From NCBI RefSeq assembly GCF_000521505.1, contig NZ_CP003915.1:124001-188000 (forward strand): a stretch of DNA of 64,000 nt, read 5' to 3'. Under the pieces are notes generated by a model. It was not told where the DNA came from and ran no database searches. It saw nothing but the letters and a program-made list of their open reading frames with translations. A program made the position numbers and the translations under genes. The stretch is from Advenella mimigardefordensis DPN7 (GTDB lineage: Bacteria; Pseudomonadota; Gammaproteobacteria; Burkholderiales; Burkholderiaceae_B). This document shows, piece by piece, positions 42,870 through 52,091 of the stretch. Position 1 is the stretch's first letter. Each line of letters starts with the position of its first letter.

Positions 42870-43853
42870 TTAATCGCTTGCGCGATTGCGGTATTCGACC
42901 GGATGCCAGCTGAACCTGGTCTTCGTCTCTGAGCGGATATGGCCGATGCCGGGAAATGGTAGATGCGGAGCAGCGATTAACTGGCGCTTGTTGGCGAAAT
43001 CAGAAAATGCATTTTTTCTAACTGCAATGGCTGCTTCCGGTTTCAGGTCATAGACAATGGCGACGTCCGGTTCGGGAAATTGCACGGCTTCCACATGGAC
43101 GATGTCGCCAACGAAAACAATAGATTGCCCCTGACTGCTTGCGGTAAAGAATGCACTACCGGGTGTGTGCCCCGGATGGATGGACGCTGTTATTCCTGGA
43201 AGAACAGGTTCCCCATCGTTAAAGGTTTTCACTTTCCCCAGTTTTTCGTAGACACCGATGGTCTTGATGGCCTCTGCAAAATACTTATCGTCATAGCCGG
43301 TTTTACTGGCGTTGCCCGCATCCAGAAAAAAGGCCAGATCCGGCGCACCCACATGGACGACGGCGTTCGGAAAGGCCGGTTTGCCATTTTGCACCAGACC
43401 GCCGGTATGGTCAGTATGAATATGGGTGATAAGCACATCGGTCACCTGTTCAGGTTTAATTCCCACGCTGGCCAGGCTGTCATACAGTTTGCCTCCGTAG
43501 CCCGGTCCAAACAGTTCGCCGGATCCGGTATCGACCAGAATAATACGTTTGTCATCACGAATCAGAAACGCATTGATGGACGCCTCTACGGGATTGGCAA
43601 GAAACGCTTTATTGAGCAGATTGTCGACATGGGAATGAGAGGCGCCTATCAATAATTGATATAAGTCCTGGGGCACGGTGCCATCTGACAGGGCAGTAAT
43701 GGTCAGCTTTCCAAGTGGCAGGGAATAGGAGTCGACCGTTTGTGCATATGTTGCGATGCTGGCCACAGACGTCGTCTGGGCTGCCGCGGGCAAGGCAATG
43801 GCACTTGTGATGGCCAGTATGCCAGAAAAAACAAGGGGGGTAATGCGTGACAT
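42870..43853 (-). CDS. Exported metallo-beta-lactamase-fold hydrolase
   Basis: A 327-residue MBL-fold enzyme with a Sec signal peptide (TPLVFSGILAITSAIALPAAAQ, cleavage near AAA-QT at about residue 26). The zinc motif HIHTDH is at 144-149 in LITHIHTDHTGGLV. Later metal ligands are in SIHPGHTPGSAFF and the final segment AAPHLPFPGIGH. The family contains N-acyl-homoserine lactonase-like and methyl-parathion hydrolase-like enzymes, and the periplasmic form with NAFLIRDDKRIILVDTG is close to the latter group. A LysR gene lies 84 nt upstream on the same strand and may control it. Substrate unknown. Confidence 0.86.
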   Translation of the reverse strand: MSRITPLVFSGILAITSAIALPAAAQTTSVASIATYAQTVDSYSLPLGKLTITALSDGTVPQDLYQLLIGASHSHVDNLLNKAFLANPVEASINAFLIRDDKRIILVDTGSGELFGPGYGGKLYDSLASVGIKPEQVTDVLITHIHTDHTGGLVQNGKPAFPNAVVHVGAPDLAFFLDAGNASKTGYDDKYFAEAIKTIGVYEKLGKVKTFNDGEPVLPGITASIHPGHTPGSAFFTASSQGQSIVFVGDIVHVEAVQFPEPDVAIVYDLKPEAAIAVRKNAFSDFANKRQLIAAPHLPFPGIGHIRSETKTRFSWHPVEYRNRASD

Positions 43854-43937
43854 GATGTTGATTTTCCATGGTTGAACGGAGAAAACACATCATGCGCCAT
43901 CCGCTGACACTACACAAATCGTCAATTCCGATGTGAC

Positions 43938-44906
43938 CTATCGATACCGTTGATGGCTGAGTCGTTCGTGATCTGCTCTTTCGTTCCGCTGGTCCTGTAC
44001 GGCGTCGAAGACCATCGAGCGCAGCCATCGGTGTGCCGGATCGGCATTGACGGTGGCATGCCAGAACAGATTCATGGAGAACGTATCCAGGGCCAGTGGC
44101 GGTGTAAACAGATCAAGGCTGCCGGCATATTGCTGTAGAAAGCGTCTGGGCAGGGTGCAGATGCAATCGGTTGCATTCAGAATCAGCGGCGCTAAAGCAT
44201 AGCTCTGGACCGAGACCGAGACACGGCGTTGCCGCCCGAGATCGCCAAGCACTTCGTCAACCATGCCGTTGAACATGCCGCCACTGCTCGAAATCAGCAG
44301 ATGATCCAGTTCACAGAATGTATCCAGCGACAGCGGATCGGTGCCCCGGGGGTGTCCAATGCGTTGCGCGGTCAGAAACGCTTCGTTAAAGAGGCGGCGT
44401 CCGATCAGGTTCGCTGTTGCATCCTGTGCGGTGCCGATAAACAAATCCACTTCGCCGCGTTCCAGTTGCTCACTAACCAGGCTTTTATCGGGGAGGACAA
44501 AGGCGACTTTGACTGCCGGGGCGCGCATTCGCATCAGCGGTAGCAGCGCGGGAGCGAGAATGGCTGCGGGGTTGTCCATCGCGGCAATTCGGAATGTACG
44601 CTCGCTGGTTGCGGGGTCGAACACGTGTGCCGATTGCACAAATTGAGTCAACTGCTGCAACAGGCGCTGCAGCTCCGGCTTAAGCGCCAGCATATGCGAA
44701 GTGGGTGTCATGCCTCTACCCGAAGAGGAAGGCACAAACAAGGGGTCGTTGAAAATACGGCGCAGCCTGGTCAGCCGCCCGGAAAGCGCTGACTGCGTGA
44801 TATGTAATCTGGTTGCCGCGCGCGTTACGTTCTGTTCCAGCAACAGTGCGTCCAGTGCAAACAACAGACTGATGTCCAGATCGCCGATCTGCCGGTTCAC
44901 TGGCAT
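43938..44906 (-). CDS. LysR-family transcriptional regulator (NodD/LinR-like branch)
   Basis: A 322-residue LysR regulator. The start DLDISLLFALDALLLEQNVTRAA has the spacing of the NodD/NahR/SyrM-like branch, followed by LHITQSALSGRLTRLRRIFNDPLF (about 43-66). The FVPSSSGRGMTPT segment resembles NahR-type regulators that sense aromatic compounds. The ligand domain contains FRIAAMDNPAAILAPALLPL. It precedes the exported MBL gene on the same strand by 84 nt. Its 220-nt upstream region to ssuD contains two perfect short palindromes but no gene. Confidence 0.88.
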   Translation of the reverse strand: MPVNRQIGDLDISLLFALDALLLEQNVTRAATRLHITQSALSGRLTRLRRIFNDPLFVPSSSGRGMTPTSHMLALKPELQRLLQQLTQFVQSAHVFDPATSERTFRIAAMDNPAAILAPALLPLMRMRAPAVKVAFVLPDKSLVSEQLERGEVDLFIGTAQDATANLIGRRLFNEAFLTAQRIGHPRGTDPLSLDTFCELDHLLISSSGGMFNGMVDEVLGDLGRQRRVSVSVQSYALAPLILNATDCICTLPRRFLQQYAGSLDLFTPPLALDTFSMNLFWHATVNADPAHRWLRSMVFDAVQDQRNERADHERLSHQRYR

Positions 44907-45029
44907 TGCCTGTCGGCTCTGGCTTCATTGACCGAAGCGCGGCAAGATATGCCGGGCAACGGCATTATTAAGGTTGTTAATACTTTAAGAGTCATGGGAA
45001 CGGACTTTCTCAGAGAGGCGCAACGAAAA

Positions 45030-45109
45030 CGGTCTGCAGACCGGCTGCGTCGAATCTGAGTATCTCACAAGGGGGTGATCCCTTCAAGCAGCGCTGCGTC
45101 TCATGAGAC
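45030..45109. repeat. Two short perfect palindromes between LysR and ssuD
   Basis: CGGTCTGCAGACCG (45030-45043) and GTCTCATGAGAC (45098-45109) are perfect palindromes 54 bp apart. Both lie in the 220-bp gap between the LysR start (44906) and the end of ssuD (45127). They may be regulator sites for the LysR gene or remnants of terminators; chance cannot be excluded. Confidence 0.3.
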
Positions 45110-45126
45110 ACCTGGTGGATGCGCTG

Positions 45127-46248
45127 TTACTCCTGCGCCACCCTGCGATCAAAGGCGCCGCCGGTTTGTGCCTGTCCCCGGGTGGTGACCGCTGTTTTAC
45201 CCAATAACGGGAAAACCAGCTCGGCAAAGCGAATGGCCTCCTCCAAATGGGGATACCCCGATAGTACAAACGTGTCGATGCCCAGATCGGCATATTCCTG
45301 TAGCCGGGCGGCCACGGTTTGGGGATCGCCCACCAGCGAGGTGCCTGCACCACCGCGAACCAATCCTACACCTGCCCACAGATTGGGCGCTACTTCCAGC
45401 TTATTGCGCTGCCCCCCGTGCAAGGCGGCCATACGCTGCTGACCCACCGAGTCCATTTTTGCATAATTCTGTTGGGCACGTGCGATATCTTCGTCCGTGA
45501 TATGGCTGATCAGTCTATGCGCATCCTGCCAGGCTTCGTCTTCGGTCTCCCGGACAATCACGTGAACGCGTAAGCCAAATCGTACCGTTCGATTATGCTG
45601 TGCGGCGCGAGCCCTGACATCGGCAATTTTACGGGCAACGGCCGCAGGCGGTTCACCCCAGGTCAGGTAGGCGTCTACATGCCGGGCAGCCAGATTATGT
45701 GCCGCCTCCGAAGAGCCACCGAAATAAAGGGGTGGCCACGGTTTTTGCACCGGTGCATGATAGTTCCGGCTTTGTTTGACTGACAGATACTTCCCATCGA
45801 AATCGACGGTTTCACCTGATAGAAGCCTTTTCCATATTTGCAGATACTCATCTGCAGCCGCGTAGCGTTCATCATGACTCAGTTGCACGCCGTCTGCGGC
45901 CAGCTCGGCCGCATCGCCGCCTGGCACCACATTGAGCAGCAAACGCCCATGTAAGGCCTGATCCAGCGTGGCCGCCTGTCTGGCGGACGGTGCAGGACCA
46001 CCCAAAGAGGTTCTGAGTGCGACCAGCAGTTTGATTCGCTGCGTGACCGGGATCAGGCTGGCGGCGACAACCCAGGGATCAAGACACGAGCTTCCTGTGG
46101 GAATAAGCAAGCCGTCATAGCCAAGGTTTTCACTTGTGATGGCGATCTGACGCAGATATTCGCTGGTGGGCTCCCGGCCAAAATCTGACGTACCAAGATA
46201 GCGCGTGTCGCCGGAAGTGGGGAGAAACCAGAAAATATCAAGGCTCAT
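45127..46248 (-). CDS. ssuD: FMNH2-dependent alkanesulfonate monooxygenase
   Basis: SsuD cleaves alkanesulfonates with O2 and reduced flavin to an aldehyde and sulfite. The 373-residue protein follows E. coli SsuD closely over its whole length: [19 protein letters not shown] at the start, [16 protein letters not shown] with the conserved active-site cysteine near 54, [18 protein letters not shown] with the catalytic Arg and His, and [20 protein letters not shown] with the lid arginine. It is the most canonical of three SsuD-like proteins in the window. It is 38 nt downstream of the flavin reductase gene on the same strand. Confidence 0.95.
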   Translation of the reverse strand: MSLDIFWFLPTSGDTRYLGTSDFGREPTSEYLRQIAITSENLGYDGLLIPTGSSCLDPWVVAASLIPVTQRIKLLVALRTSLGGPAPSARQAATLDQALHGRLLLNVVPGGDAAELAADGVQLSHDERYAAADEYLQIWKRLLSGETVDFDGKYLSVKQSRNYHAPVQKPWPPLYFGGSSEAAHNLAARHVDAYLTWGEPPAAVARKIADVRARAAQHNRTVRFGLRVHVIVRETEDEAWQDAHRLISHITDEDIARAQQNYAKMDSVGQQRMAALHGGQRNKLEVAPNLWAGVGLVRGGAGTSLVGDPQTVAARLQEYADLGIDTFVLSGYPHLEEAIRFAELVFPLLGKTAVTTRGQAQTGGAFDRRVAQE

Positions 46249-46286
46249 GACGTTTGTTATATAAGGAAGGGATGGGCATCGCCGGC

Positions 46287-46868
46287 TTACGCAACAGCAC
46301 GTTCAGCAATATGCTGGCGCTGCTGATTGAGTGTGCCATGGAGTACCGGTGCAGACAGGGAAGCAACCAGTTCAATACGTGCCGTCAGAGCTTCGCTCGC
46401 AATCTTCCCGTCCTGGATTTCTCCTGAAGTGGCGTAAACACCGGCGGGCAGGCTAAGCGCATGAAAGAATCCGAACAGGGTACGTAACTGATGATCGATG
46501 ACCAGACCATGGCGGGCGCTGCCTCCCGTAGCCGCCAGCAGGACAGGCTTGGCTGTCAGTGCGTCCATATCAATCAGATCAAACAGGTGCTTGAACAAGC
46601 CTGGCACTGAACCGCGAAATACAGGCGCGCCAACGATCAGAAAATCTGCCTGCTCAATGCGCTGCAGTGCCTGTTGCGCAGCAGGATTCAGATCTTCCTT
46701 TGATAAGGCAGTACCGATGGACGGGACCAGATCGACCAGGTCGATGAATTGGGTTTGAAGTGCAACATCGTAGGCAATTCTCTGGGTGACTTCATCCAGC
46801 AGGACGCGGGTGCGTGACGGACGATGCAGGCTTCCATTTATGACAACTGTATTAAGAAAACGGGGCAT
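46287..46868 (-). CDS. ssuE: NAD(P)H-dependent FMN reductase of the SsuE/MsuE type
   Basis: A 193-residue flavodoxin-like reductase that supplies FMNH2 to SsuD-type monooxygenases. It starts [20 protein letters not shown] (about 8-27), with the phosphate-binding GSL-R-PSRT loop. [27 protein letters not shown] (about 74-100) is the FMN-contact region typical of SsuE/MsuE. With ssuD downstream it forms a two-gene unit that diverges from the ssuA-ssuC-ssuB-ssuD-ssuD operon across a 231-bp region with a direct repeat. Confidence 0.9.
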   Translation of the reverse strand: MPRFLNTVVINGSLHRPSRTRVLLDEVTQRIAYDVALQTQFIDLVDLVPSIGTALSKEDLNPAAQQALQRIEQADFLIVGAPVFRGSVPGLFKHLFDLIDMDALTAKPVLLAATGGSARHGLVIDHQLRTLFGFFHALSLPAGVYATSGEIQDGKIASEALTARIELVASLSAPVLHGTLNQQRQHIAERAVA

Positions 46869-46939
46869 GCTGTTCTCGGTTGATTGAAGAAGTAAATGAA
46901 TATTCGCATCATTACACCATTACGATGTTCCGGATCAAA

Positions 46940-47027
46940 CAATATATATTGCATTTGTATATGACGCAGAGATTGCATTTGTATATGCCTGGCAAACTGC
47001 AGGATCCGGCATAAGCAAAATACAAAT
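46940..47027. promoter_or_regulatory. 16-bp direct repeat and related inverted half in the divergent ssu region
   Basis: ATTGCATTTGTATATG occurs exactly at 46948-46963 and 46972-46987, 24 bp apart. ATACAAAT at 47020-47027 is the inverse of its ATTTGTAT core. CAATATATATTG (46940-46951) is a palindrome overlapping the first copy. The sites lie between the ssuE start (46868) and the ssuA start (47100). A LysR-type sulfur regulator such as CysB or Cbl/SsuR is a natural candidate to bind here. Confidence 0.5.
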
Positions 47028-47099
47028 TGATATTGGAAGCATCAATGTCCGGGTTGCTAATATAAACACGAACTTCAATCAGACATGGACATATAGCAT

Positions 47100-48068
47100 A
47101 TGGCAGACAGCGCTTTCAGGAGCCGCAGATCATCTTTGAAATTATTGGCGGGACTGGGCACGCTGGCTGGCATTGCGCCGCTGAATGCGGCCTGGGCACA
47201 AACGCAAGCCAAAACTTTTCGGGTGGGCTGGCAGAAGGGCTCAAATATTGCCCTGCTCAGGGCACGCGGCAATCTGGATGCCCGACTTAAAAAAGAAGGC
47301 GTCAGCGTACGCTGGATTGAATTTACGGCCGGCCCGCAAATGCTCGAAGGATTGAATGTGGGCAGTATCGATTTTGCCTGCGTTGGTGAAACACCACCTA
47401 TCTTTGCCCAGGCGGCGGGTGCCGATCTGGTGTATGTGGCAAGCGAACCGCCGGCACCCAAGGCCGAGAAAATCCTGGTACAGAAAGATTCGTCTATTCA
47501 ATCCTTTAAGGAACTCAAAGGCAAGCGAGTGGCGCTCAATCGCGGCTCAAATGTGCATTATCTGCTGTTGAAAGTGCTGGAAAGGGAAGGTCTTGCCTAC
47601 ACGGATATCGAGGTGAAATACCTGCCGCCGGCAGATGCCCGGGCAGCTTTTGAAAGCGGCTCGATTGATGCATGGGTTATCTGGGATCCATTTGCCCAGG
47701 CTGCAATCGAACAGATCGGCGCACGCGTGCTGGTTGCCGGTCATGACCAGGTACATAACTATAACTTTTACCTTTCAACGGGCGCCTATGCGAAAGCCTA
47801 CCCCGAGGTGCTCAAGTGGACAATAGAAGAAGTGGATGTTACCGACAAGTGGACAGTCGCGCATTTTGACGAGGCGGCGCAGATTCTGTCGCCGCAGATC
47901 GGACTGAGCAAAGAAATTACGCGACATGCACTGGAGAACTATGCGTATGGCGTGGCGTACATCACAGATGAGGTTGCTCAGAATCAGCAGAATATTGCAG
48001 ATGCATTTTCTTCACAAAAGCTGATTCCTCGTGCATTGGAGATCAGGAATGTTATCTGGCGTCCATGA
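47100..48068 (+). CDS. ssuA: Sulfonate ABC transporter, periplasmic binding protein
   Basis: A 322-residue SsuA-family binding protein. The N-terminus has RSRRSSLKLLAGLGTLAGIA followed by NAAWAQ, a twin-arginine-like signal with cleavage near residue 34. Core family segments are FRVGWQKGSNIALLRARGNLD (split around 41-61), LNVGSIDFACVGETPPIFAQ and DAWVIWDPFAQAAIE. It delivers aliphatic sulfonates to SsuC. It is the first gene of a plus-strand set ssuA-ssuC-ssuB-ssuD-ssuD, with its 3' end overlapping the ssuC start by 20 nt. Confidence 0.93.
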   Translation: MADSAFRSRRSSLKLLAGLGTLAGIAPLNAAWAQTQAKTFRVGWQKGSNIALLRARGNLDARLKKEGVSVRWIEFTAGPQMLEGLNVGSIDFACVGETPPIFAQAAGADLVYVASEPPAPKAEKILVQKDSSIQSFKELKGKRVALNRGSNVHYLLLKVLEREGLAYTDIEVKYLPPADARAAFESGSIDAWVIWDPFAQAAIEQIGARVLVAGHDQVHNYNFYLSTGAYAKAYPEVLKWTIEEVDVTDKWTVAHFDEAAQILSPQIGLSKEITRHALENYAYGVAYITDEVAQNQQNIADAFSSQKLIPRALEIRNVIWRP

Positions 48069-48894
48069 TAAGCCAGCGGACAACGTTGTCGAACCACTAG
48101 CCACTGAACAGGAACGGCGGCTATGGCGGGAACGCATCGCAGACAGCAGCCTGGCGCCCTGGCTGGTGCCGATTGGCTTGATTCTGCTATGGCAACTGGC
48201 TGCCTGGGCCGGGTGGCTTTCAACCCGTATTGCGCCGTCGCCGCTTGCGGTTGTGCATGCCGCCTGGGAACTGATACGCAGTGGTGAAATCTTCGTTCAT
48301 CTGTGGGCCAGTTTCGTACGCGCGGCTATCGGGTTTTGCATCGGGGGCGCCCTTGGCTTGGTGCTGGGTTTTCTGAACGGTGGATTCAGGGTATGCGAGC
48401 GCCTGCTGGACACGACCATCCAGATGATACGCAACGTACCGCATTTATCGCTTATCCCGCTGGTCATTCTGTGGTTTGGCATTGACGAAGAGGGCAAGCT
48501 TTTTCTGGTCGCATTGGGAACGTTGTTCCCCATCTATCTGAATACCTTTCACGGAATTCGCTCCGTTGATCGGGATCTGATCGAGATGGGCCGATCCTAT
48601 GGTCTTTCAGACTGGCAGCTATTTACCAAAGTTATTCTTCCCGGTGCCATGCCCAGCATTCTGGTTGGAGTGCGGTTCGCGCTGGGTTTCATGTGGCTGA
48701 CTCTGATTGTTGCTGAAACCATTTCGGCCAGCAGCGGCATAGGCTATATGGCCATGACCGCGCGCGAGTTCATGCAGACCGATATCGTGGTAGTCGCCAT
48801 TTTGCTATATGCCATTCTTGGCAAACTGGCCGATACCGCCTCGCGCCTGCTTGAACGACGCTTGCTGCGCTGGAATCCCGCATTTAACAAATAA
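48049..48894 (+). CDS. ssuC: Sulfonate ABC transporter, permease
   Basis: A 281-residue inner-membrane permease of the BPD type with about six helices. The coupling motif [31 protein letters not shown] (about 181-211) is the EAA loop of SsuC-like proteins, and [20 protein letters not shown] is typical near the C-terminus. The start is ATG 48049 with GGAG 7 nt upstream, inside the end of ssuA; a GTG 18 nt earlier is less likely. The ATPase gene ssuB follows after 23 nt. Confidence 0.92.
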   Translation: MLSGVHDKPADNVVEPLATEQERRLWRERIADSSLAPWLVPIGLILLWQLAAWAGWLSTRIAPSPLAVVHAAWELIRSGEIFVHLWASFVRAAIGFCIGGALGLVLGFLNGGFRVCERLLDTTIQMIRNVPHLSLIPLVILWFGIDEEGKLFLVALGTLFPIYLNTFHGIRSVDRDLIEMGRSYGLSDWQLFTKVILPGAMPSILVGVRFALGFMWLTLIVAETISASSGIGYMAMTAREFMQTDIVVVAILLYAILGKLADTASRLLERRLLRWNPAFNK

Positions 48895-48917
48895 GTCGCG
48901 ACCACATACCTGGAGCA

Positions 48918-49691
48918 ATGAGTATGGAACAAGAAAACGGCGGAGTAGCGATAAGACTGGAAGGCGCCGGCAAGCGCTTTGGCACACGAACGGTATTGCA
49001 GGGAGTCAATCTCAGCGTTGCCGCAGGAGAGTTTCTCTCTGTAGTAGGACGCAGCGGTAGCGGCAAAAGCACGCTTCTGAGGCTGCTTGCGGGCCTGGAT
49101 ACGGCCAGTGTGGGCAGAATCCGGGTGGATGGGAAAGCGGCTGCGCAGTCCAGAGATGACATACGCATCATGTACCAGGATGCACGTCTGTTGCCCTGGC
49201 AAACCGTTGCAGACAATGTTGCGCTGGGCCTGAAAGGCAAAGGCAGTCAGGTTCGCAAGGTGGCTCTGGAAGCGCTGGAGCAGGTCGGTCTGTCGGATCG
49301 TGCCGACGAATGGCCAAGTGTGCTTTCCGGTGGTCAGCGTCAGCGTGTGGCCCTGGCCCGGGCGCTGGCGCATCGGCCACGATTGTTGCTGCTGGATGAA
49401 CCGTTAGGAGCGCTGGACGCCCTGACCCGTATCGAGATGCAGGCGTTGATCGAATCACTATGGCGAGATCATCAATTCACTGCGGTCCTGGTTACGCATG
49501 ATGTGGCTGAAGCCGTTGCACTGGCTGATCGTGTGATTTTGATAGACCAGCATACGATCTCATACGATCTGGATGTCCAGCTTGCACGTCCGCGCCTAAG
49601 AGGCGATGCTGACTATGCTGCGCTGGAAGGACAATTACTGTCCCGCTTGCTGGGCAAGAGTGAGCCTCATCACCAATCACAGGCGGCATAG
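48918..49691 (+). CDS. ssuB: Sulfonate ABC transporter, ATPase
   Basis: A 257-residue ABC ATPase of the NitT/TauT/SsuB group. Walker A is GRSGSGKST (about 42-50), the signature [16 protein letters not shown] (about 136-151) and Walker [16 protein letters not shown] (about 155-169). [20 protein letters not shown] is the Q-loop region characteristic of SsuB. A GGAGCA ribosome-binding site precedes ATG 48918; ATG 48924 is possible. It energises SsuC and is followed 32 nt later by the first of two SsuD-like genes. Confidence 0.93.
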   Translation: MSMEQENGGVAIRLEGAGKRFGTRTVLQGVNLSVAAGEFLSVVGRSGSGKSTLLRLLAGLDTASVGRIRVDGKAAAQSRDDIRIMYQDARLLPWQTVADNVALGLKGKGSQVRKVALEALEQVGLSDRADEWPSVLSGGQRQRVALARALAHRPRLLLLDEPLGALDALTRIEMQALIESLWRDHQFTAVLVTHDVAEAVALADRVILIDQHTISYDLDVQLARPRLRGDADYAALEGQLLSRLLGKSEPHHQSQAA

Positions 49692-49723
49692 CGCCTCTTT
49701 CTTTACAGCGAGCAAAGCGATTT

Positions 49724-50833
49724 ATGACAATTGAACTGAACTGGTATCTGCCCAACCATGGCGATTTCCATGGGTTGACGAATAATCGACTGGGCGAGTC
49801 GGCCAACAGGATTCGGGCGAGCACACCTGCCTATCTGGAGTCGGTGGCTCGGGCGATCGAATATGCCGGCTTTAACGCCGTGCTGATTCCTACCGGCCCG
49901 ACATGTCACGACGGCTGGGTGGTGGCCGCCTCATTGGCTCAGGTGACAACACGCCTGAAATTTCTGGTCGCATTTCGTCCCGGATTTGTTCTGCCTGCCG
50001 TAGCTGCGCAAAGTGTGCAGTCGCTGCAGCGAATTACCGGCAACCGCCTGTTGCTCAATGTCGTGACCGGCGGGGATTCGGCAGAGCAGCGCGGTTATGG
50101 CGATTTTCTGGATCACGATCAGCGCTATGGGAGAACAGCAGAGTTTCTGGATATTGTCAGGAAAATCTGGGCGGCAGAAAAATTCAATTATGAAGGTGCG
50201 CATTATCGTCTGAAAAATGCGGCACTGCTTCGTCCCCTGAATAATCCTCCTCCCATCTATTTCGGTGGCGCCTCGGCTGCAGCTGAGGTCGTCGCTGCAC
50301 AATACAGCGATACGTATCTGTTCTGGGGCGAGACGCCGGAAATGGTACGGGAGCGGATCCGTCGGGCCGATGCCCTGGCCGCAAGTCACGGTCGCAAGCT
50401 TCGTTATGGCTACCGGGTACATATCATTTCCCGCGATACACCGGAACAAGCCTGGGCCGAAGCGGATCGCCTGCTCAGAGAAGTGCCACGGGAAACCATT
50501 GAAAAGGCGCAGAGGCAGTTGCAGAAAAGCGAATCGGTGGGGCAGGCACGCATGCGAGCCTTGCGCCAAAGCACGACCTTCAATGACGTTCGTGATCTGG
50601 AAGTGTATCCAAACCTGTGGACCGGCGTCGGCCTGGTGCGCGGTGGGGCAGGTACTGCCATCGTAGGAAGCCATGAGCAGGTTGCTGAACGGATTGAAGA
50701 ATTACATTCTGTGGGTATATCAAGCTTCATTCTGTCGGGTTATCCGAATCTGGAGGAAGCCCTGAATGTTGGCGAAGAAGTCGTCCCGCTGCTGAACAGC
50801 AACACTGCCTTGCGTGCTGTTGCCAGCGCCTGA
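49724..50833 (+). CDS. SsuD-like FMNH2-dependent sulfonate monooxygenase, second copy
   Basis: A 369-residue bacterial luciferase-family enzyme of the SsuD type. It shares IPTGPTCHDGWVVAASLAQV (with the cysteine near residue 60), RYGYRVHIISRDTPEQAW with the catalytic Arg and His pattern, and [20 protein letters not shown]. The N-terminus ELNWYLPNHGDFHGLTNN and an extra insertion before ASTPAYLESV set it apart from canonical SsuD. It is clearly closer to the next gene than to the ssuD at 45127. A different sulfonate range, for example aromatic or larger substrates, is inferred. Confidence 0.87.
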   Translation: MTIELNWYLPNHGDFHGLTNNRLGESANRIRASTPAYLESVARAIEYAGFNAVLIPTGPTCHDGWVVAASLAQVTTRLKFLVAFRPGFVLPAVAAQSVQSLQRITGNRLLLNVVTGGDSAEQRGYGDFLDHDQRYGRTAEFLDIVRKIWAAEKFNYEGAHYRLKNAALLRPLNNPPPIYFGGASAAAEVVAAQYSDTYLFWGETPEMVRERIRRADALAASHGRKLRYGYRVHIISRDTPEQAWAEADRLLREVPRETIEKAQRQLQKSESVGQARMRALRQSTTFNDVRDLEVYPNLWTGVGLVRGGAGTAIVGSHEQVAERIEELHSVGISSFILSGYPNLEEALNVGEEVVPLLNSNTALRAVASA

Positions 50834-50845
50834 TGAAGGAAAAAG

Positions 50846-51934
50846 ATGAGCATTGAATTTAACTGGTTCCTGCCTACGAACGGCGATAGCCGCCACCTGA
50901 CAGGCAACATCAGCAACCCGCAATTGCGGCCCACACATCTGGCGCATCGCGAGCCGGATGTGGACTATCTGGTGCAGATCGCTCGCGCGGCAGAAGCGAC
51001 AGGCTTTAACGCGGCCCTTATTCCCACCGGAGCCGCCTGCGAGGATGCGTGGCTGATCGCAGCGGCATTGGCGCAGAACACGGAAAAACTCAAGTTTCTG
51101 GTGGCGTTTCGCCCAGGGCTGGAATTGCCGGCCTATGCAGCGCAGAAAGTGGCGGCCATGCAGACCTTCACCAATAACCGGTTGCTGCTGAATGTGGTGA
51201 CCGGCGGCGATCAGGATCAGCAGGAAGCGTATGGCGACTTTCTTGATCATGACGAACGTTATTCGCGTACGGCTGAGTTTCTGCAGGTTGTCCGGCAGAT
51301 CTGGCAGGGGCCCGGTCAGGATTTTTCCGGTACTCATTACCAGATTGATAATGGCGGGCTGGTGCGGCCTCTGGCGACACCGCCCTCAATTTATTTTGGT
51401 GGCGCCTCGCCGGTGGCCGAGAAGGTGGCAAGCGATGCGGCCGATGTTTATCTGTTGTGGGGGGAAACCCAGGAAATGGTGAAACAGCGGTTGCACCGCG
51501 TACGCACTCTGGCACAGCAGCAAGGACGCACGCTTCGCTTTGGCCTGCGTATCCATGTGATCGCCCGTCGTACGCAGGAACAGGCATGGGCAGAGGCGGA
51601 AAGGCTGTGGCGTGAGCTGTCGCCGGAAACCATCGCAAAGGCACAAAAATCACTGCGCGCCAGCCAGTCTGTCGGACAGGCCAGAATGCAGCAATTGAAT
51701 TGCGGCGGGCGCGGCGATTCTGTGCGCGATCTGGAAATAGCCCCTGGCTTGTGGTCCGGGATTGGCCTGGTGCGTGGCGGAGCGGGAACAGCGCTGGTGG
51801 GAAGTTATGAGCAGGTTGCAGACTATCTCAAGCAATATCACGATCTTGGTATAGATACATTCATTCTTTCTGGATATGCCAATCTGGAAGAAGCCTGGCG
51901 TGTCGGAGAGAACGTGCTGCCACGCGTGCATTAA
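50846..51934 (+). CDS. SsuD-like FMNH2-dependent sulfonate monooxygenase, third copy
   Basis: A 362-residue enzyme of the same luciferase-family branch as its upstream neighbour, 12 nt away. It starts EFNWFLPTNGDSRHLTGN and contains IPTGAACEDAWLIAAALAQ, RFGLRIHVIARRTQEQAW and [20 protein letters not shown], keeping the cysteine, Arg/His and lid residues of SsuD. The C-terminus is short and ends NVLPRVH. Tandem duplication followed by divergence is the simplest origin of this gene pair. A strong terminator follows its stop. Confidence 0.87.
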   Translation: MSIEFNWFLPTNGDSRHLTGNISNPQLRPTHLAHREPDVDYLVQIARAAEATGFNAALIPTGAACEDAWLIAAALAQNTEKLKFLVAFRPGLELPAYAAQKVAAMQTFTNNRLLLNVVTGGDQDQQEAYGDFLDHDERYSRTAEFLQVVRQIWQGPGQDFSGTHYQIDNGGLVRPLATPPSIYFGGASPVAEKVASDAADVYLLWGETQEMVKQRLHRVRTLAQQQGRTLRFGLRIHVIARRTQEQAWAEAERLWRELSPETIAKAQKSLRASQSVGQARMQQLNCGGRGDSVRDLEIAPGLWSGIGLVRGGAGTALVGSYEQVADYLKQYHDLGIDTFILSGYANLEEAWRVGENVLPRVH

Positions 51935-52002
51935 GACGTCTGCTGCGAGGGTAACGGTGCTGCTGACAATGTGTTAGTCGCAGTCGGGACAAATGAAATA
52001 GA

Positions 52003-52034
52003 AGAGGGGCAATGCAAATTACCCCTCTTTTTTA
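52003..52034. terminator. Intrinsic bidirectional terminator between convergent ssu operons
   Basis: AGAGGGG (52003-52009) pairs with CCCCTCT (52022-52028) across a 12-nt loop, and the T-run continues to 52033. It lies between the end of the third ssuD-like gene (plus) and ssuB of the second transporter (minus). The plus-strand side is a textbook Rho-independent terminator. Confidence 0.75.
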
Positions 52035-52091
52035 CTGTGGTACGCCCTGCATGGGCGCAGTCCTGCGGGGCATTACGTGTACAGCCTGCGA

